Source: Larix sibirica
Taxonomy: Eukaryota; Streptophyta; Pinopsida; Pinales; Pinaceae
Length of the DNA: 18,244 nt
Assembly: GCA_004151065.3 (NCBI GenBank)
Contig: NWUY0300004018.1
Coordinates: 48,260-66,503, forward strand
Reading direction: 5' to 3'
A program made the translations under genes and the position numbers. Of the stretch, positions 1 to 8,870 are shown piece after piece (position 1 is the stretch's first letter; every line of letters begins with the position of its first letter). The notes under the pieces were generated by a model that was not told the origin of the DNA, did not search any database, and was given only the letters and a program-made list of their open reading frames with translations.

Positions 1-339
1 CTGAATTCACCTGGTCTTGGGAAAGGAAGGGGATGACCCTGATGTGTATCTGAACCCCTATGTGGGTCAGGTGAAGGGAGAGGCCATGACAGGAAGGGGT
101 CAAATGCACTTGCAAAAGGATAAGGAACTTAGGTGTGTCTATGGAATGAATTTAAATTGGAAAAAGGACAAGGATGGAGTGCTCATTTAGGGGTGGGGTT
201 TTCACCATTGGATAGATATCTCAAAGATATTTCCAACGGTACCAACCTTGTCCAATTCAGACATAGGATCAGGGAGTTATGCCCCTCAGAATTTGCCCTG
301 GAAGCCCACTGGAGCAGGGGTTTGTGGCCCTGGTCCTTC
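1..339. other. Unassigned non-coding flank
   Basis: No protein family is recognisable in any frame. Purine-rich stretches (around 20-35 and 70-100) precede a segment with the look of plant dispersed-repeat DNA (around 195-300). Open frames here lack domain motifs and overlap on both strands, so I do not call them genes. I cannot name the repeat family. Confidence 0.4.
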
Positions 340-910
340 CGCATCCGCAAGGTCCTTTCCGCATCCACAATGCGGATCATGGATTGCGGAGGGAGGGGGG
401 AACCTTTGGTGGTGTGTGGAATTCTAGCTTTTCGCACCCGCAATGCGGATTGCAGGAAGCGGAAGAGGATTTCCATGGGAGTTGGCGCGATGGCAATGCG
501 CATTCCACATCCACAATGCGGGTTGTGGAATTGTAGATTGCGGGAGGTAATTCTCACGGGGCTATGAAGAAATGTGTCCAAAATCCTGACATCAGCAATG
601 TAGGTTGCGGATTGCGGAGTTTCGGAGGAGAAAAAACCCCCTAGGAAGGCGCTTAATGGATTCTGAATCCCGAGTTCCTCAAGCGGGATTGCGGAACTAC
701 GGAGTGCAGATGGGAAAATTCGAAGTCGACGAATTGGATTGGACATCTAAATTCTGCACTGCGGATTGCAAAATTCGGGAGCGCCAATTCGTCTGGAAGG
801 TGGCTTTGGCAACACGACTTCTGAATCCCGACTGCGGGTTGTAGAATGGAGGTTGCGGGTTGCGGAATGGAGGCTGCAGGTTGCGGAATGGAGGCTGCGG
901 GTTGCAGATC
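340..910. repeat. TGCGG-rich degenerate short-repeat tract
   Basis: The tract holds many variants of a short motif, gattgcgg or ggttgcgg, often preceded by atgcgg or ccgcaatgcgg. Examples lie near 371, 438, 515, 533, 601, 685, 758 and 831-906. Several occur next to their reverse complements (ccgcatcc ... aatgcgg near 357-376), so hairpins are possible. GC content is clearly above the rest of the window. Open frames through it on both strands translate the repeat and are not treated as genes. The tract ends shortly before gypsy fragment A begins. Origin unknown; it could be a decayed minisatellite. Confidence 0.6.
823..906. repeat. 21-bp tandem repeat, three good units plus one diverged
   Basis: Three consecutive 21-bp units, gaatggaggctgcgggttgcg and variants, occupy 844-864, 865-885 and 886-906, differing at one or two bases each. 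A diverged unit beginning gaatcccg lies at 823-843. Because 21 is a multiple of three, every frame shows a seven-residue peptide repeat on both strands, which explains the spurious open frames here. Confidence 0.85.
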
Positions 911-1018
911 CAATCCCATTGTGGCTGTGTGTGGAATTGGGAGAATTTGGAAGAGAAAAAAGTTACAGAGGGTCTCCCATGGCCTCTGAAGGCTATTAGG
1001 GAGGTTAGGGGATGTGAC

Positions 1019-1657
1019 AAAACTCAACCTCCAATACTCCACCGTTCCTCCTTACATTAGAAATATATAACCGAAACGTCCATAATTGTATGGTGGATTC
1101 TGGGCCATCCAATAATGTAATTCCATATTCGGTTTGTAAAAAGCTGAATGCAAAACTTATTCCATGTGATACACAGATCACACAGCTTGATCGATCGAAC
1201 GTAAGAGTACTATGGGAAGTAAAATATGTGCTAGTTAGAATAGAAGTTAATCCATCAATATACCAAGTTATCGATATCGTGGTTGCTAACATCCAAGATG
1301 CCTAAAACATGTTTTTAAGCTGTGACTGGTCCTAGAATTTAAATGGGTATTTCTCGACCGGTTGGCCAGCTTTGTGGCTCCCTAAGAATCGGCGGCCCAA
1401 TCAAATTAAAAATGGGAGAGAAAGGTATATGAAACACACTGTGACTGAATTGCATGATCCCAATGAACCAGTGTTGTTGTATGACTCTATTATGGGAAAT
1501 TATGCTTATGGGGAGTATTTTGGTAACATGAAAGCTGGAAATTATCCACTTACAGGCTCACAACAGCAGTCTGAAATTTCTAATATCACCTATATTGAAT
1601 CTAGTTCTGTAACAAAGAATGATGTAAGTACTATAAAAAATGAAACACATGTACATA
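1019..1657 (+). pseudogene. Retropepsin-like aspartic protease and linker, fragment A
   Basis: The frame reads into a retropepsin N-terminus, HNCMVDSGPSNNVIPYSVCK, with the catalytic Asp codon at 1096-1098. The family motif is usually D-S/T-G-A; here the fourth residue is Pro, whereas copy B has Ala. A residue run LDRSNVRVLWEVKYVLVRI follows, as in plant gypsy proteases. A stop at 1303-1305 ends the main frame, and the downstream linker (WLPKNRRPNQIK..., 1375 onward) continues in another frame. The protease would process Gag-Pol; this copy cannot act because it lacks flanking domains and is frameshifted. The linker is then cut by the LINE poly-T. Confidence 0.8.
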
Positions 1658-1665
1658 TTTTTTTT

Positions 1666-2226
1666 CCACTAAAACGATTAAAATTATATTTAAAATATAG
1701 GTCACGGTCGTAGCCTAAACGACCTAATTACAATTTTTCACATAATTCTATATCTTTTCTGTTTTTTTTCTACTATTTTATGCTGTGCATCAATATAATT
1801 CCATAGTTTTATCCATTTTCCAACATATTTTTGAGCTTAGAATCCTGAAATTCCGAATTCCGATCTCTGTCAATCTTTGATTGTCTTAGTCTCCATTTCT
1901 CCTCCTTCTTATTTCTATTTTAATCGATCTCATACAACAATATTGAGATGTCAATGCGTTTTTCTTTTTAGAATATTAATTATATGCCTTTATGCTTCAG
2001 TTCTTAAATCATCGATTATGGCCTCAACGTATTTATGAACCCTTCTATTCTCCTCTCTCAACGTCTCCCGAATCCTTTGAGTCCTGCGGTAGCACCTTCG
2101 ATCCTTCTGAATCTCCTCTAATTAACATCCAACAATGATCCTTTGGTTAACCCGCACTGGTTAACATCCAACAACGATCCTCTATCTTCGTTCAGTTGCT
2201 AAGCTTGCTTCTAGCTAAATAGTGCC
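1666..2226 (-). other. Probable 3' UTR of the LINE
   Basis: This stretch lies between the stop codon of the LINE RNase H frame (TTA on the plus strand, 2227-2229) and the terminal poly-T at 1658-1665. It has no coding potential on either strand. It is AT-rich near the tail and contains a 39-bp-spaced direct repeat at 2122-2181. Confidence 0.55.
2122..2181. repeat. Direct repeat, 21 bp, 39-bp period
   Basis: The 21 bases beginning ttaacatccaacaa at 2122-2142 recur at 2161-2181 with one mismatch (t/c at the fifteenth base). The 18-bp spacer itself contains another ggttaac. It lies inside the LINE 3' UTR. Confidence 0.8.
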
Positions 2227-2690
2227 TTATGGGATTGTGTGAATCCTTGAGGAACCTTCATTTGTTACTAAATGTTCCTGTATTAGTTTGCATCCTAGAT
2301 TTTCCCGCATGTCCGCTTCCTTGTTTGATCCACGCATGATATGAAAAATTTGATACTTGGAAAATTGCTTAAGAGTGTTTCAGATCCTTTCAAGTATCAT
2401 ATTTAGCTTGACATTTCCAAATTGTTTCTTTGTGTTCAAATTTTTGATCAATATTTGTGAATTGCCAAAGATTTGGACTTCCGTGTATTCCTCACTTAGA
2501 GCCAATTGGAAACCTTTTAAAAGAGCAAGTGCTTCTGCTTGATTATTGGAGCAATTTCCTAATCCCCAGCTGTAGTTGACTTCTTGTTTTCCTCTAGTGG
2601 AGAAGACCACCCCCCCATCTCCTGCGACTCTAGGGTTACCTTTAGATGCTCCATAAAAAAAATAGTGGCTTTATCTTGTGTTTTCCACCA
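2227..2690 (-). pseudogene. LINE RNase H domain (RVT_3 / archaeal-like type), broken
   Basis: On the minus strand the frame reads GASKGNPRVAGDGG, then NCSNNQAEALALLKGFQLAL, then VQIFGNSQILI, then HIMRGSNKEAD, and ends at a stop at 2227-2229. This is the RNase H that plant L1 elements carry at the end of ORF2. It would remove the RNA strand after target-primed synthesis. The first catalytic Asp (normally F-D-G-A-S) is replaced by Tyr, next to an eight-base A/T run at 2655-2662 where the frame also shifts. The third acidic site reads G-N-S instead of G-D-S. A stop also interrupts the frame after 2380. The domain is inactive. Confidence 0.85.
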
Positions 2691-2734
2691 TTCCTGAAAT
2701 TCCATATCTGGTAATTTGAGTATCCAGGATTATG

Positions 2735-3438
2735 TGTTAACCGGTCTTTTTCCAATATCCTCTCCTTTGTTATAGGTTGTATGTCCAATCCAATTTCTCT
2801 CTAATGTAGTGAGATAAGATTCCATCTCTTTTTCATGGTTTCTAATTGCTTCCAAGAGATAAGCCTTCACTTTGGCAGCCACTTGTTTCGGTGTAGTGCA
2901 CTTGATTATTAAATATTATGCTATTCTGAGCCAGCCAAAGTTTCCAACAGATTAATTTAGGTAATGATAGCCAAATATTTTTCCATACTGTCTTGTTTGA
3001 AAGAGAAGAAGGATAACTATTTTTCCAGGAGGATAAGAGAGTTGTAATTGAATTTTGAGTTGGTGGGGGAATTTCCAGATTCTGTAAGGAGATAGTCCAT
3101 ACATAAATCACAAAAGGGAACTCCAAGAAAAGATGATCTATATTTTCCAAACTTCTGCAGCATAGTGAGCATCTATGCGGTCCTATAAGTCCACGTTTTA
3201 CTAGATTTTCTCTGGTCAGTATTTTCTTATACATTAAAAGCCAAACGAAAAAATTGATTTTTGGAAGACCATAAGGATTCCATACTAGCTTCCAGAGAGA
3301 GGGTGTATGTAGGGGATTTTGAGTTGTTAATAACTCTTTGAATCCTTGTACAATTGTGTAAACTCTCAAATTCCCCCATCCCCACTTGTATTTCATATGC
3401 ATATGGAGAGGGGCCGGCCCAATAAGATTATGGAGGAG
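2735..3438 (-). pseudogene. LINE ORF2 C-terminal zinc-binding domain (zf-RVT) and linker
   Basis: The minus-strand frame reads SLWKLVWNPYGLPKINFFVW, then LVKRGLIGPHRCSLCCRSLE, then NIDHLFLEFPF, then VWKNIWLSLPKLICWKLWLA. This order is typical of the zf-RVT domain that follows the RT core in plant L1 ORF2. The C-x2-C pair and the His of the zinc site are visible, but the last Cys (normally H-L-F-x-E-C) is Phe. Near 2895 the frame shifts; the linker then continues (KVKAYLLEAIRNHEKEMESY) to a stop around 2735, before the RNase H. The endonuclease and RT palm are absent because the element is 5'-truncated. Confidence 0.85.
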
Positions 3439-3456
3439 GGGCCAACCCAGTAAGCT
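3402..3456. repeat. Imperfect 27-bp tandem duplication at the LINE 5' junction
   Basis: The unit tatggagaggggccggccc (3402-3420, continuing aataagat) is followed by tatggaggaggggccaaccc (3429-3448, continuing agtaagct). It lies exactly at the 5' junction of the truncated LINE with fragment A, where short filler duplications can form. The first unit contains the perfect palindrome gggccggccc. Confidence 0.65.
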
Positions 3457-3962
3457 AGTAAGGTAGTTGTAAATAGTCCTACCTGGACATTATATTTCGA
3501 TGGATCAAAATTCAAAGAAGGAGCTGGAGCAAGCTGCCTTTTGTAGGATCCATAGGGAAATAAACATGTATATCATGCAAATAGGAATTTAATTGTACCA
3601 ACAAACTTGCAGAATATGAATCTCTTATCCAAGGATTAAAGAAGGATTTAGATCTGAACATCAAAGTCTTGATGGCATACGATGATTCTGAGATTATAGT
3701 ACGTCATATATGCAATTTAATTCACTGTGTTTCTGAACATTTGCGAGATTATCAGAAAGAGGTATGGAATTTAATTTCAAAATTTAAACCTTTCAATATA
3801 AATGCAGTCACTAGATTCCAAAATCAGGAAGCTCATTTATTAGCCAATGTAGATTCTAAACTAATTCCTTCAAAAGATTTATCTCCTAATTATTTTTCAA
3901 TTGAACTAATATTTAGACCATCAATTCCGAATAACACCACTAACTAGCGTGTTTTTGACGAA
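3453..3962 (+). pseudogene. Archaeal-like RNase H (aRNH), fragment A
   Basis: After the LINE the gypsy frame resumes: LYFDGSKFKEGAGAS around 3490-3535, then a frameshifted stretch, then VLMAYDDSEIIVRHICN at 3663-3713 and QKEVWNLISKF onward. The domain ends with NQEAHLLANVDSKLIPS, where His replaces the last catalytic Asp expected in N-x-x-A-D. A stop lies at 3945-3947. The D-G-S and D-S-E motifs are intact; the middle is broken by indels around 3545-3600. The family role is cleavage of RNA in RNA:DNA hybrids during reverse transcription. This copy is dead. Confidence 0.85.
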
Positions 3963-3966
3963 TATT

Positions 3967-4487
3967 TGTTGTTGCTGTATCAATTTACATTTCTCAATTT
4001 TAGTGATGATTTATATCATGATCTCTTGAATTTGTGAATGTGAATTGTTTTATATAGAGGTTATACTTAGATCCATTAGATTACTCTTGGGTCATGTTTC
4101 ACCTTAAATATTGATATTTTTGTTTACATGATAGCAATAGATAGTATTCATTAAAATTCTCCTGGTCAGGATAGATAGTTAGTAATAGCCCATAGGTTAG
4201 TTAGATAGATCTTAGTTATAAATAACAACTGTTAAATACTTAGATCTAATTATATAAACTAGATCAGTTGGATTATTGTTCTATTTGAAAATTAGTCTAT
4301 AGGAAGTAACATCTTTAGGATTTTTACAAGATAATATAAACCCCAAAGACTCTCTCTCGAGAGAAGAAGGTAGCAGGACCTATACCTTGCGATAGATAGT
4401 TATCATTAAACACAATGGGGGCTTCATTAAGCACCTTGTGTGGACTACCTCTCCATAGTTGGCCTTTGACAGTAAATATGGCCAACA
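3967..4487 (+). repeat. Putative 5' LTR of copy B
   Basis: The segment starts TGTTG at 3967 and ends CAACA at 4483-4487, giving perfect 5-bp terminal inverted repeats of the TG...CA type. Its left edge is within five bases of the point where fragment A stops matching (3962/3963). Its right edge is two bases from a PBS-like TGG. It contains TATA-like boxes at 4217 and 4251 and a 12-bp palindrome, TCTCTCGAGAGA, at 4353-4364. About 520 bp is a plausible LTR length. No matching 3' LTR was found, so the call rests on position and termini only. Confidence 0.45.
4217..4260 (+). promoter_or_regulatory. TATA-like boxes in the putative LTR
   Basis: TATAAATA at 4217-4224 and TATATAAAC at 4251-4259 lie 230-270 bases before the PBS, a sensible place for the U3 core promoter of an LTR. 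The region is AT-rich, so chance occurrence is possible. Confidence 0.35.
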
Positions 4488-4489
4488 AA

Positions 4490-4507
4490 TGGCACTAGAA
4501 GAAGGGA
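4490..4507 (+). other. Primer binding site-like sequence (tRNA primer) of copy B
   Basis: TGGCACTAGAAGAAGGGA starts two bases after the CA end of the putative LTR. It begins with TGG, complementary to the CCA end of a tRNA, and resembles the TGGCGCTAGAAG-type PBS I recall from plant gypsy elements, with G to A at the fifth base. I cannot assign the tRNA with certainty. Confidence 0.5.
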
Positions 4508-4519
4508 AAAAAACAATTA

Positions 4520-6349
4520 ATGGCTGAAGAAGTATATAACAATCCTGCGACCAATCTAAATCCTCCATCCCTTATTGAATGTGAGAACATCACCACCTCA
4601 AACTCATCAATTATTTTACAATATGAAACCAATAATTCTCCATTCGTTGACACTGTTAAGAATATCTTAGAACAAGATCACAATACTTCCCCCTATACTC
4701 AAGAACAAATTGACCAAGTTTTAGAAGAATCAAGATGCGTCCTCACTAGGGATTACTCTCAACATACTGATATACCACCCATAGATTACGGTTTACCTCG
4801 AAGAAATTGTAATAACACTCAGCTATACATGGTAGACCAAGTTCTATCAGAATCCTGTGAGTTAGGATCAGGTACTCAAAATCATCAGATCAGTGTTATT
4901 TCTAGAGAAACCACGAGAATTAACACTTCACGAAGAATGATCGCTTCAGGAGGTTTTGGTCAGCCACCCTCACCTCCAGAATCTCCACCTGATAGCCCCA
5001 AGTCCTCTAATCACAGTAACTCATCACACTCTGAAGAGGGTGATATGGTCGGAGCTGTAGGAGGAGGACAAGGAAATCCTCCTTCGAACCCTCTTGTCCC
5101 ATGGTTGAGGACAAGTGTAGTAGTGTTTCCTGGTGCACATCATCACTTACATAAGCACTAGGATAAACTTGTCCCCAAGTTCAATCCAGATAACAAGGTA
5201 ACACCCGAAATTCACATTGACAAATTTAACCTCACTATTCAAACCATGAATATACAACATGAAGATGTGGTTTGCCGTATTTTCCCTCTAACATTCGAAG
5301 GAAAGGCATCAATATGGTACTTTTCCTTAGTTCAAGGATCAATAACCAATTGGGAATATTTTAGTCAAGATTTCCTTGATAAGTTGGGGGAAGATAAGAC
5401 CCCTGCTGACCTAGCCTTGGAACTATTCCGTATCAAAATGGATAGTAAGGAATGAATCAAAGATTTTAACCAACATTTGTTAACCTTAAAAAAAAATACC
5501 CACTATCCTCTTAACCTCTAGAGGACATAATTATTGAAAATTATGCTTATGCGTTACCTAAGTGTTTAGGGATTTTTTTCAAACAGGATGGTAAGGGTAC
5601 TCTAGTAGAAAATTTCGAGGAAGCCATTAAGGTGGAAAATAATTCCTTGACCTACGAACCTGAGAGGAGTGGGAAGACTAATATCCCAATCCATCGGAGA
5701 GCTGAAAACATATCCAAATCCAATTCAGACAAATATTCACAAGCATTTGATGTGGAACAAATCCAAAATGCAATTAGAGCCTTAACAAACGAAATAATAG
5801 GGTTGAAGAAAACTAGTGGAGAAGGATCCTCATTTCGAGGAAACTTTAGAAACCAGTTTAGACATACATCTCCTCCTAAATACAAAACGAATCCTCCACC
5901 TCATGTAGCAGTAAATGAAGAAATATCCAACAACATTAGGGCAGTCCTTTCTATGCCTGAAACCTCCTATAATCAAGAACCAGGTGACTAGGAGGAGGAA
6001 GAATATTCAGAAAAGGAAAATCAGGAACAAGAAGACCAACAACCGTTGGTTGGAAATTTTTGGGACGACATAAGTTATGATACACCAACAATCAGTCAAT
6101 CTATTTTCTCAGGGAAACATACTTACAATACCCACAACAAAGTCCCAGTAGAATCTCCTAGTACATCAAACTCTAATCAAAACAAGAGAGGTACTAATCC
6201 ACAGATTACTAGACAGACACTGCCAGCTCAGGTCACACATAAACTTGATCTGTAGTATGATATCATTGAAGATCTAAAAAAAAAGCGTTCAAATATCAGC
6301 ATGTATGATTTGCTACAAAGTTTCCCCATGCTCGGGCTCCTATCATAAC
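4520..6349 (+). pseudogene. gag: Gag polyprotein, copy B
   Basis: The frame opens at ATG 4520, just 12 bases past the PBS, with an N-terminal region rich in Asn, Ser and Pro (PPSPPESPPDSPKSSNHSN). It reaches a stop at 5159-5161. Homology then continues through the retrotransposon Gag core (KASIWYFSLVQGSITNWEYF, then DFLDKLGEDKTP, 5300-5405), a stop at 5453-5455, and the segment IHRRAENISKSNSDKYSQAF with a Gln/Asn-rich tail to the stop at 5989-5991. Next come an acidic run, a stop at 6253-6255 and YDIIEDLKKKRSNISMYDLL (6256-6315), a motif found at the Gag/protease junction of plant gypsy elements. Gag would assemble the virus-like particle. At least five interruptions are visible. I see no CCHC zinc knuckle. 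Confidence 0.85.
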
Positions 6350-6495
6350 TCCTATATCGAACTCAATCACTTCTAGAAATAAAAATAATACAGCTTCCAA
6401 CACTTCAAATAATACAAATTCGTGCCCAAATAAACAATCATCAAATATAGAAGACAAAAAGAAAATAACAGCTGATAAGAACTCTTTGATTGGGA

Positions 6496-7150
6496 AAAAC
6501 TCAACCTCCAATACTCCACTGTTTCTCCTTACATTATAAATATATAACCGGAACATCCATAATTGTATGGTGGATTCTGGGGCATCCAATAACGTAATGC
6601 AAATTCGGTTTGTAAAAAGCTGAATGCAAAACTTACTCCATGTGATACGCATATCACACATCTTGATCGGTCGAACGTAAGAATACTAGGGGAAGTAAAA
6701 GATGTATTAGTAAGAATAGCAGTTAATCCATCAATATACTAAGTTATCAGTGGTTGCTAACATCCCATATGACTACGACATGTTTTTAAGCCATGACTAG
6801 TCCCAGAATTTAAATGGGTATTCTCGACCGATTGGTCAGCTTTGTGGCTCCCTAAGAATGGGAGGCCCAATCAAATTAAAATTGGGAGAGAGAGGTATAT
6901 GAATCACACTATGACTGAATTGCATGATCCCAATGAACCAATGTTATTTTTTGACTCTATTATGGGAAATTATGCTTGTGGGGAGGATTTTGGTAACATG
7001 AAAGCTGGAAATTCTCCACTTACAGGTTCACAACAACAGTCTGAAATTTCTAATATCACCTACATTGAATCTGGTTATGTAACAAAGAATGATGTAAGTA
7101 CTGTAAAAAATGAAACACATGTACATATTATAGCTAGTAAGGTAGTTGTA
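6496..7150 (+). pseudogene. Aspartic protease and linker, copy B
   Basis: Following a low-complexity Asn/Ser/Lys linker, the frame reads IHNCMVDSGASNNV with the canonical D-S-G-A catalytic motif (Asp codon 6573-6575). A one-base deletion right after (aatgcaaattcgg against aattccatattcgg in fragment A) shifts the frame. The rest of the domain (LDRSNVRILGEVKDVLV) is in another frame, and an in-frame TAA lies near 6739. The linker WLPKNGRPNQIKIGRERYMN and DPNEPMLFFDSIMGNYACGE (6845-6985) is open. The enzyme would mature Gag-Pol. The catalytic loop is intact, but the copy is frameshifted. Confidence 0.85.
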
Positions 7151-7162
7151 AATAATCCTACC

Positions 7163-7660
7163 TAGACATTATATTTCAATGGATCGAAATCCAAAGAAGG
7201 ATCCTGAGCAGGCTGCATTCTGTTGGATCCACAGGGAAATAAAACATGTATATCATGTAGATTGGAGTTTAATTGTACCAACAATATCACATAATATGAA
7301 GCTCTTATCCAAGGATTAAATAAGGCTTTATATTTGAACGCCAAAGTCTTGGTGGAATACAGTGATTCTAAGAGTATAGTAGGTCAGGTACACAATTCAA
7401 TTCATTGTGTTTCTGAACATTTGCGAGATTACCAGAAAGAGGTATGGAATTTAATTTCAAAATTTGAAGCTTTCAATATAAATGCAGTCCCTAGATTCCA
7501 AAACCAAGAAGCTCATTTATTAGCCAATGTAGCTTCTAAACTAATTCCTTCAGAATATTTCTCTCCTAATTCTTTTTCAATTGAACTAATATTTAGACCA
7601 TAAATTTTGGATAACATCACTAACTGGCGTGTTTTTGACGATGATACCCAGATTCTAAAC
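7163..7660 (+). pseudogene. Archaeal-like RNase H (aRNH) between protease and RT, copy B
   Basis: The domain begins at a TAG stop (7163-7165) where copy C has TGG, then LYFNGSKSKEG. Asn at 7178-7180 replaces the first catalytic Asp. The second acidic residue (Glu of A-E-Y-E-A-L in C) is a TAA stop. The third site keeps Asp in YSDSK (near 7362). The tail NQEAHLLANVASKLIP has His where copy C has Asp. The linker toward RT (NWRVFDDDTQILNFLTGEDA) continues open from about 7622. The aRNH sits upstream of RT rather than between native RNase H and integrase. Three of four active-site positions are lost in this copy. Confidence 0.85.
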
Positions 7661-8870
7661 TTTCTAACAGGAGAAGATGCTTTTAAAGATGCTGCTATTG
7701 ATGAGATAACTCACGATGAAGATGCAATTTTTCGGTAATACATCCTCACTGCTCAATGGAAAATGCTCTTAATACGGTAAAATCTATCCCTGCTTATGTT
7801 TTAAGATTATCATTTTTTTATGACTTGTAGGATAATTTCAAGGTTATCCCGAATTGTAGAACGAACAACTCATGCATGAAATATGAAACCATTAACTTAG
7901 GAACAAATTCTCATTCGCAACATGTGAATTTAGGGACAATTTGCACCCCATTAGAAAAATCAGCCTTCGTAAAATTGTTTACAGAGTATAAGGATGTCTT
8001 CACATGGACCTACGATGATTTAAAAACCTTTGATCCATAGATTATGCACCATGTAATTCTAATGAAACCAACATCGAAACCTTTTCAACAAAAACTAAGG
8101 AAAATGAACCCAACGCTAGAACCTTCAGTCAAGAAAGAATTGAATAAGCTCTTAGCTGCTAAAATAATTTTTCCAGTCCACCATACCTAATGGGTGGCTA
8201 AATTGGTACCGGTTAGGAAAAAGAACGGTGACATTCGACTCCGCGTCGACTTTCGTAACCTCAATTGGTCGTCTGAGAAAGAAAACTACCCAGTCCCTCC
8301 CATACAACAGATTCTTCAAAAGGTCTTCGGGTCTGAAATGTTGTCGTTACTCGACGGTTTCTTAGGTTATAACCAGATTTTAGTATACCCAGGTGAATAA
8401 CTAAAGACTACTTTCAGAACCCCATGGGGAACTTATGCCTATAGAAAAATGCCCTTCGGTTTGATTAACGTTGGAGCTACCTTCCATCGGGCCATGGATA
8501 TAGTCTTCAGAGGCCTCATTAATCATGTTGTAGTTGTGTATCTTAACGATGTCACTATCTTTTCAAAGCATCGATCTGATCATATCCTTCACCTTAGGAA
8601 ATTTTTTGAATGCTATAGGAAGTTTGGGATATCGCTCAACCCCAAGAAGACAATATTCACAGTGACTCAAGGAATCCTCTTAGGTTTTGTAGTGTCCAGA
8701 GATGGAATTATGATTGACCTAGAATGAACTCAGGACATATATAAAATCACTTATCCATCAAATAGGAAGTCCGTGCAATCTTTCCTGGGAAAAATCAATT
8801 TCATGAGGAGGTTTATACCAAGATTTTATAAAATGGTTCGTCCCCTACAAAATATGATTAAAAAAATGCT
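7661..8870 (+). pseudogene. Reverse transcriptase, copy B
   Basis: RT motifs appear in order: the linker FVKLFTEYKDVFTWTYDDLK, KPFQQKLRKMNPTLEPSVKK, LVPVRKKNGDIRLRVDFRNL, EMLSLLDGFLGYNQI, TPWGTYAYRKMPFGLINVGA, VVYLNDVTIFSKHRSDH, ISLNPKKTIF and SFLGKINFMRRFIPRF. The catalytic Y-x-D-D box reads Y-L-N-D: Asn at 8545-8547 (AAC) against Asp (GAC) in copy C, a single G to A change. Stops lie at 8038-8040, 8188-8190, 8398-8400 and 8725-8727; the last is shared with copy C. A frameshift near 8865 leads into native RNase H. The enzyme would copy element RNA into cDNA; this copy is inactive. Confidence 0.92.

Larger units (their letters stand above)
1658..3452 (-). mobile_element. 5'-truncated L1-type LINE inserted in fragment A
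   Basis: The insertion is bounded by the points where fragment A stops matching copies B and C (catatt at about 1659, agctagtaagg from 3453). Read on the minus strand it contains the C-terminal part of a plant L1 ORF2, a 3' UTR of about 560 bp and a terminal A run (eight T on the plus strand, 1658-1665). The endonuclease and RT core are missing, the usual 5' truncation from incomplete target-primed reverse transcription. I could not find a clear target site duplication. Confidence 0.8.
1019..3962 (+). mobile_element. Ty3/gypsy fragment A (protease plus extra RNase H), interrupted by a LINE
   Basis: From about 1019 the sequence aligns base for base with copy B (from 6496) through the protease and its linker to 1657. 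Homology resumes at 3453 (B 7134) through the extra RNase H and stops at 3962, just after the shared gtgtttttgacga. No gag, RT, integrase or LTR of this copy is visible. Identity to B over the RNase H part looks to be about 90 percent by eye. The fragment is cut at its left end by the TGCGG-rich DNA and at its right end by the putative 5' LTR of copy B, suggesting that B inserted into or beside A. Confidence 0.85.

Noticed and set aside
653-1042. Open frames on both strands with seven-residue peptide repeats, resembling a repeat protein
   Set aside because: They are the translation of a 21-bp DNA tandem repeat and its degenerate relatives, open in several overlapping frames on both strands with no domain or consistent start.
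4520-5161. Host gene for a Pro/Ser-rich protein
   Set aside because: It begins 12 bases after a PBS-like site and is followed by a clear retrotransposon Gag core, so it is the Gag N-terminus.
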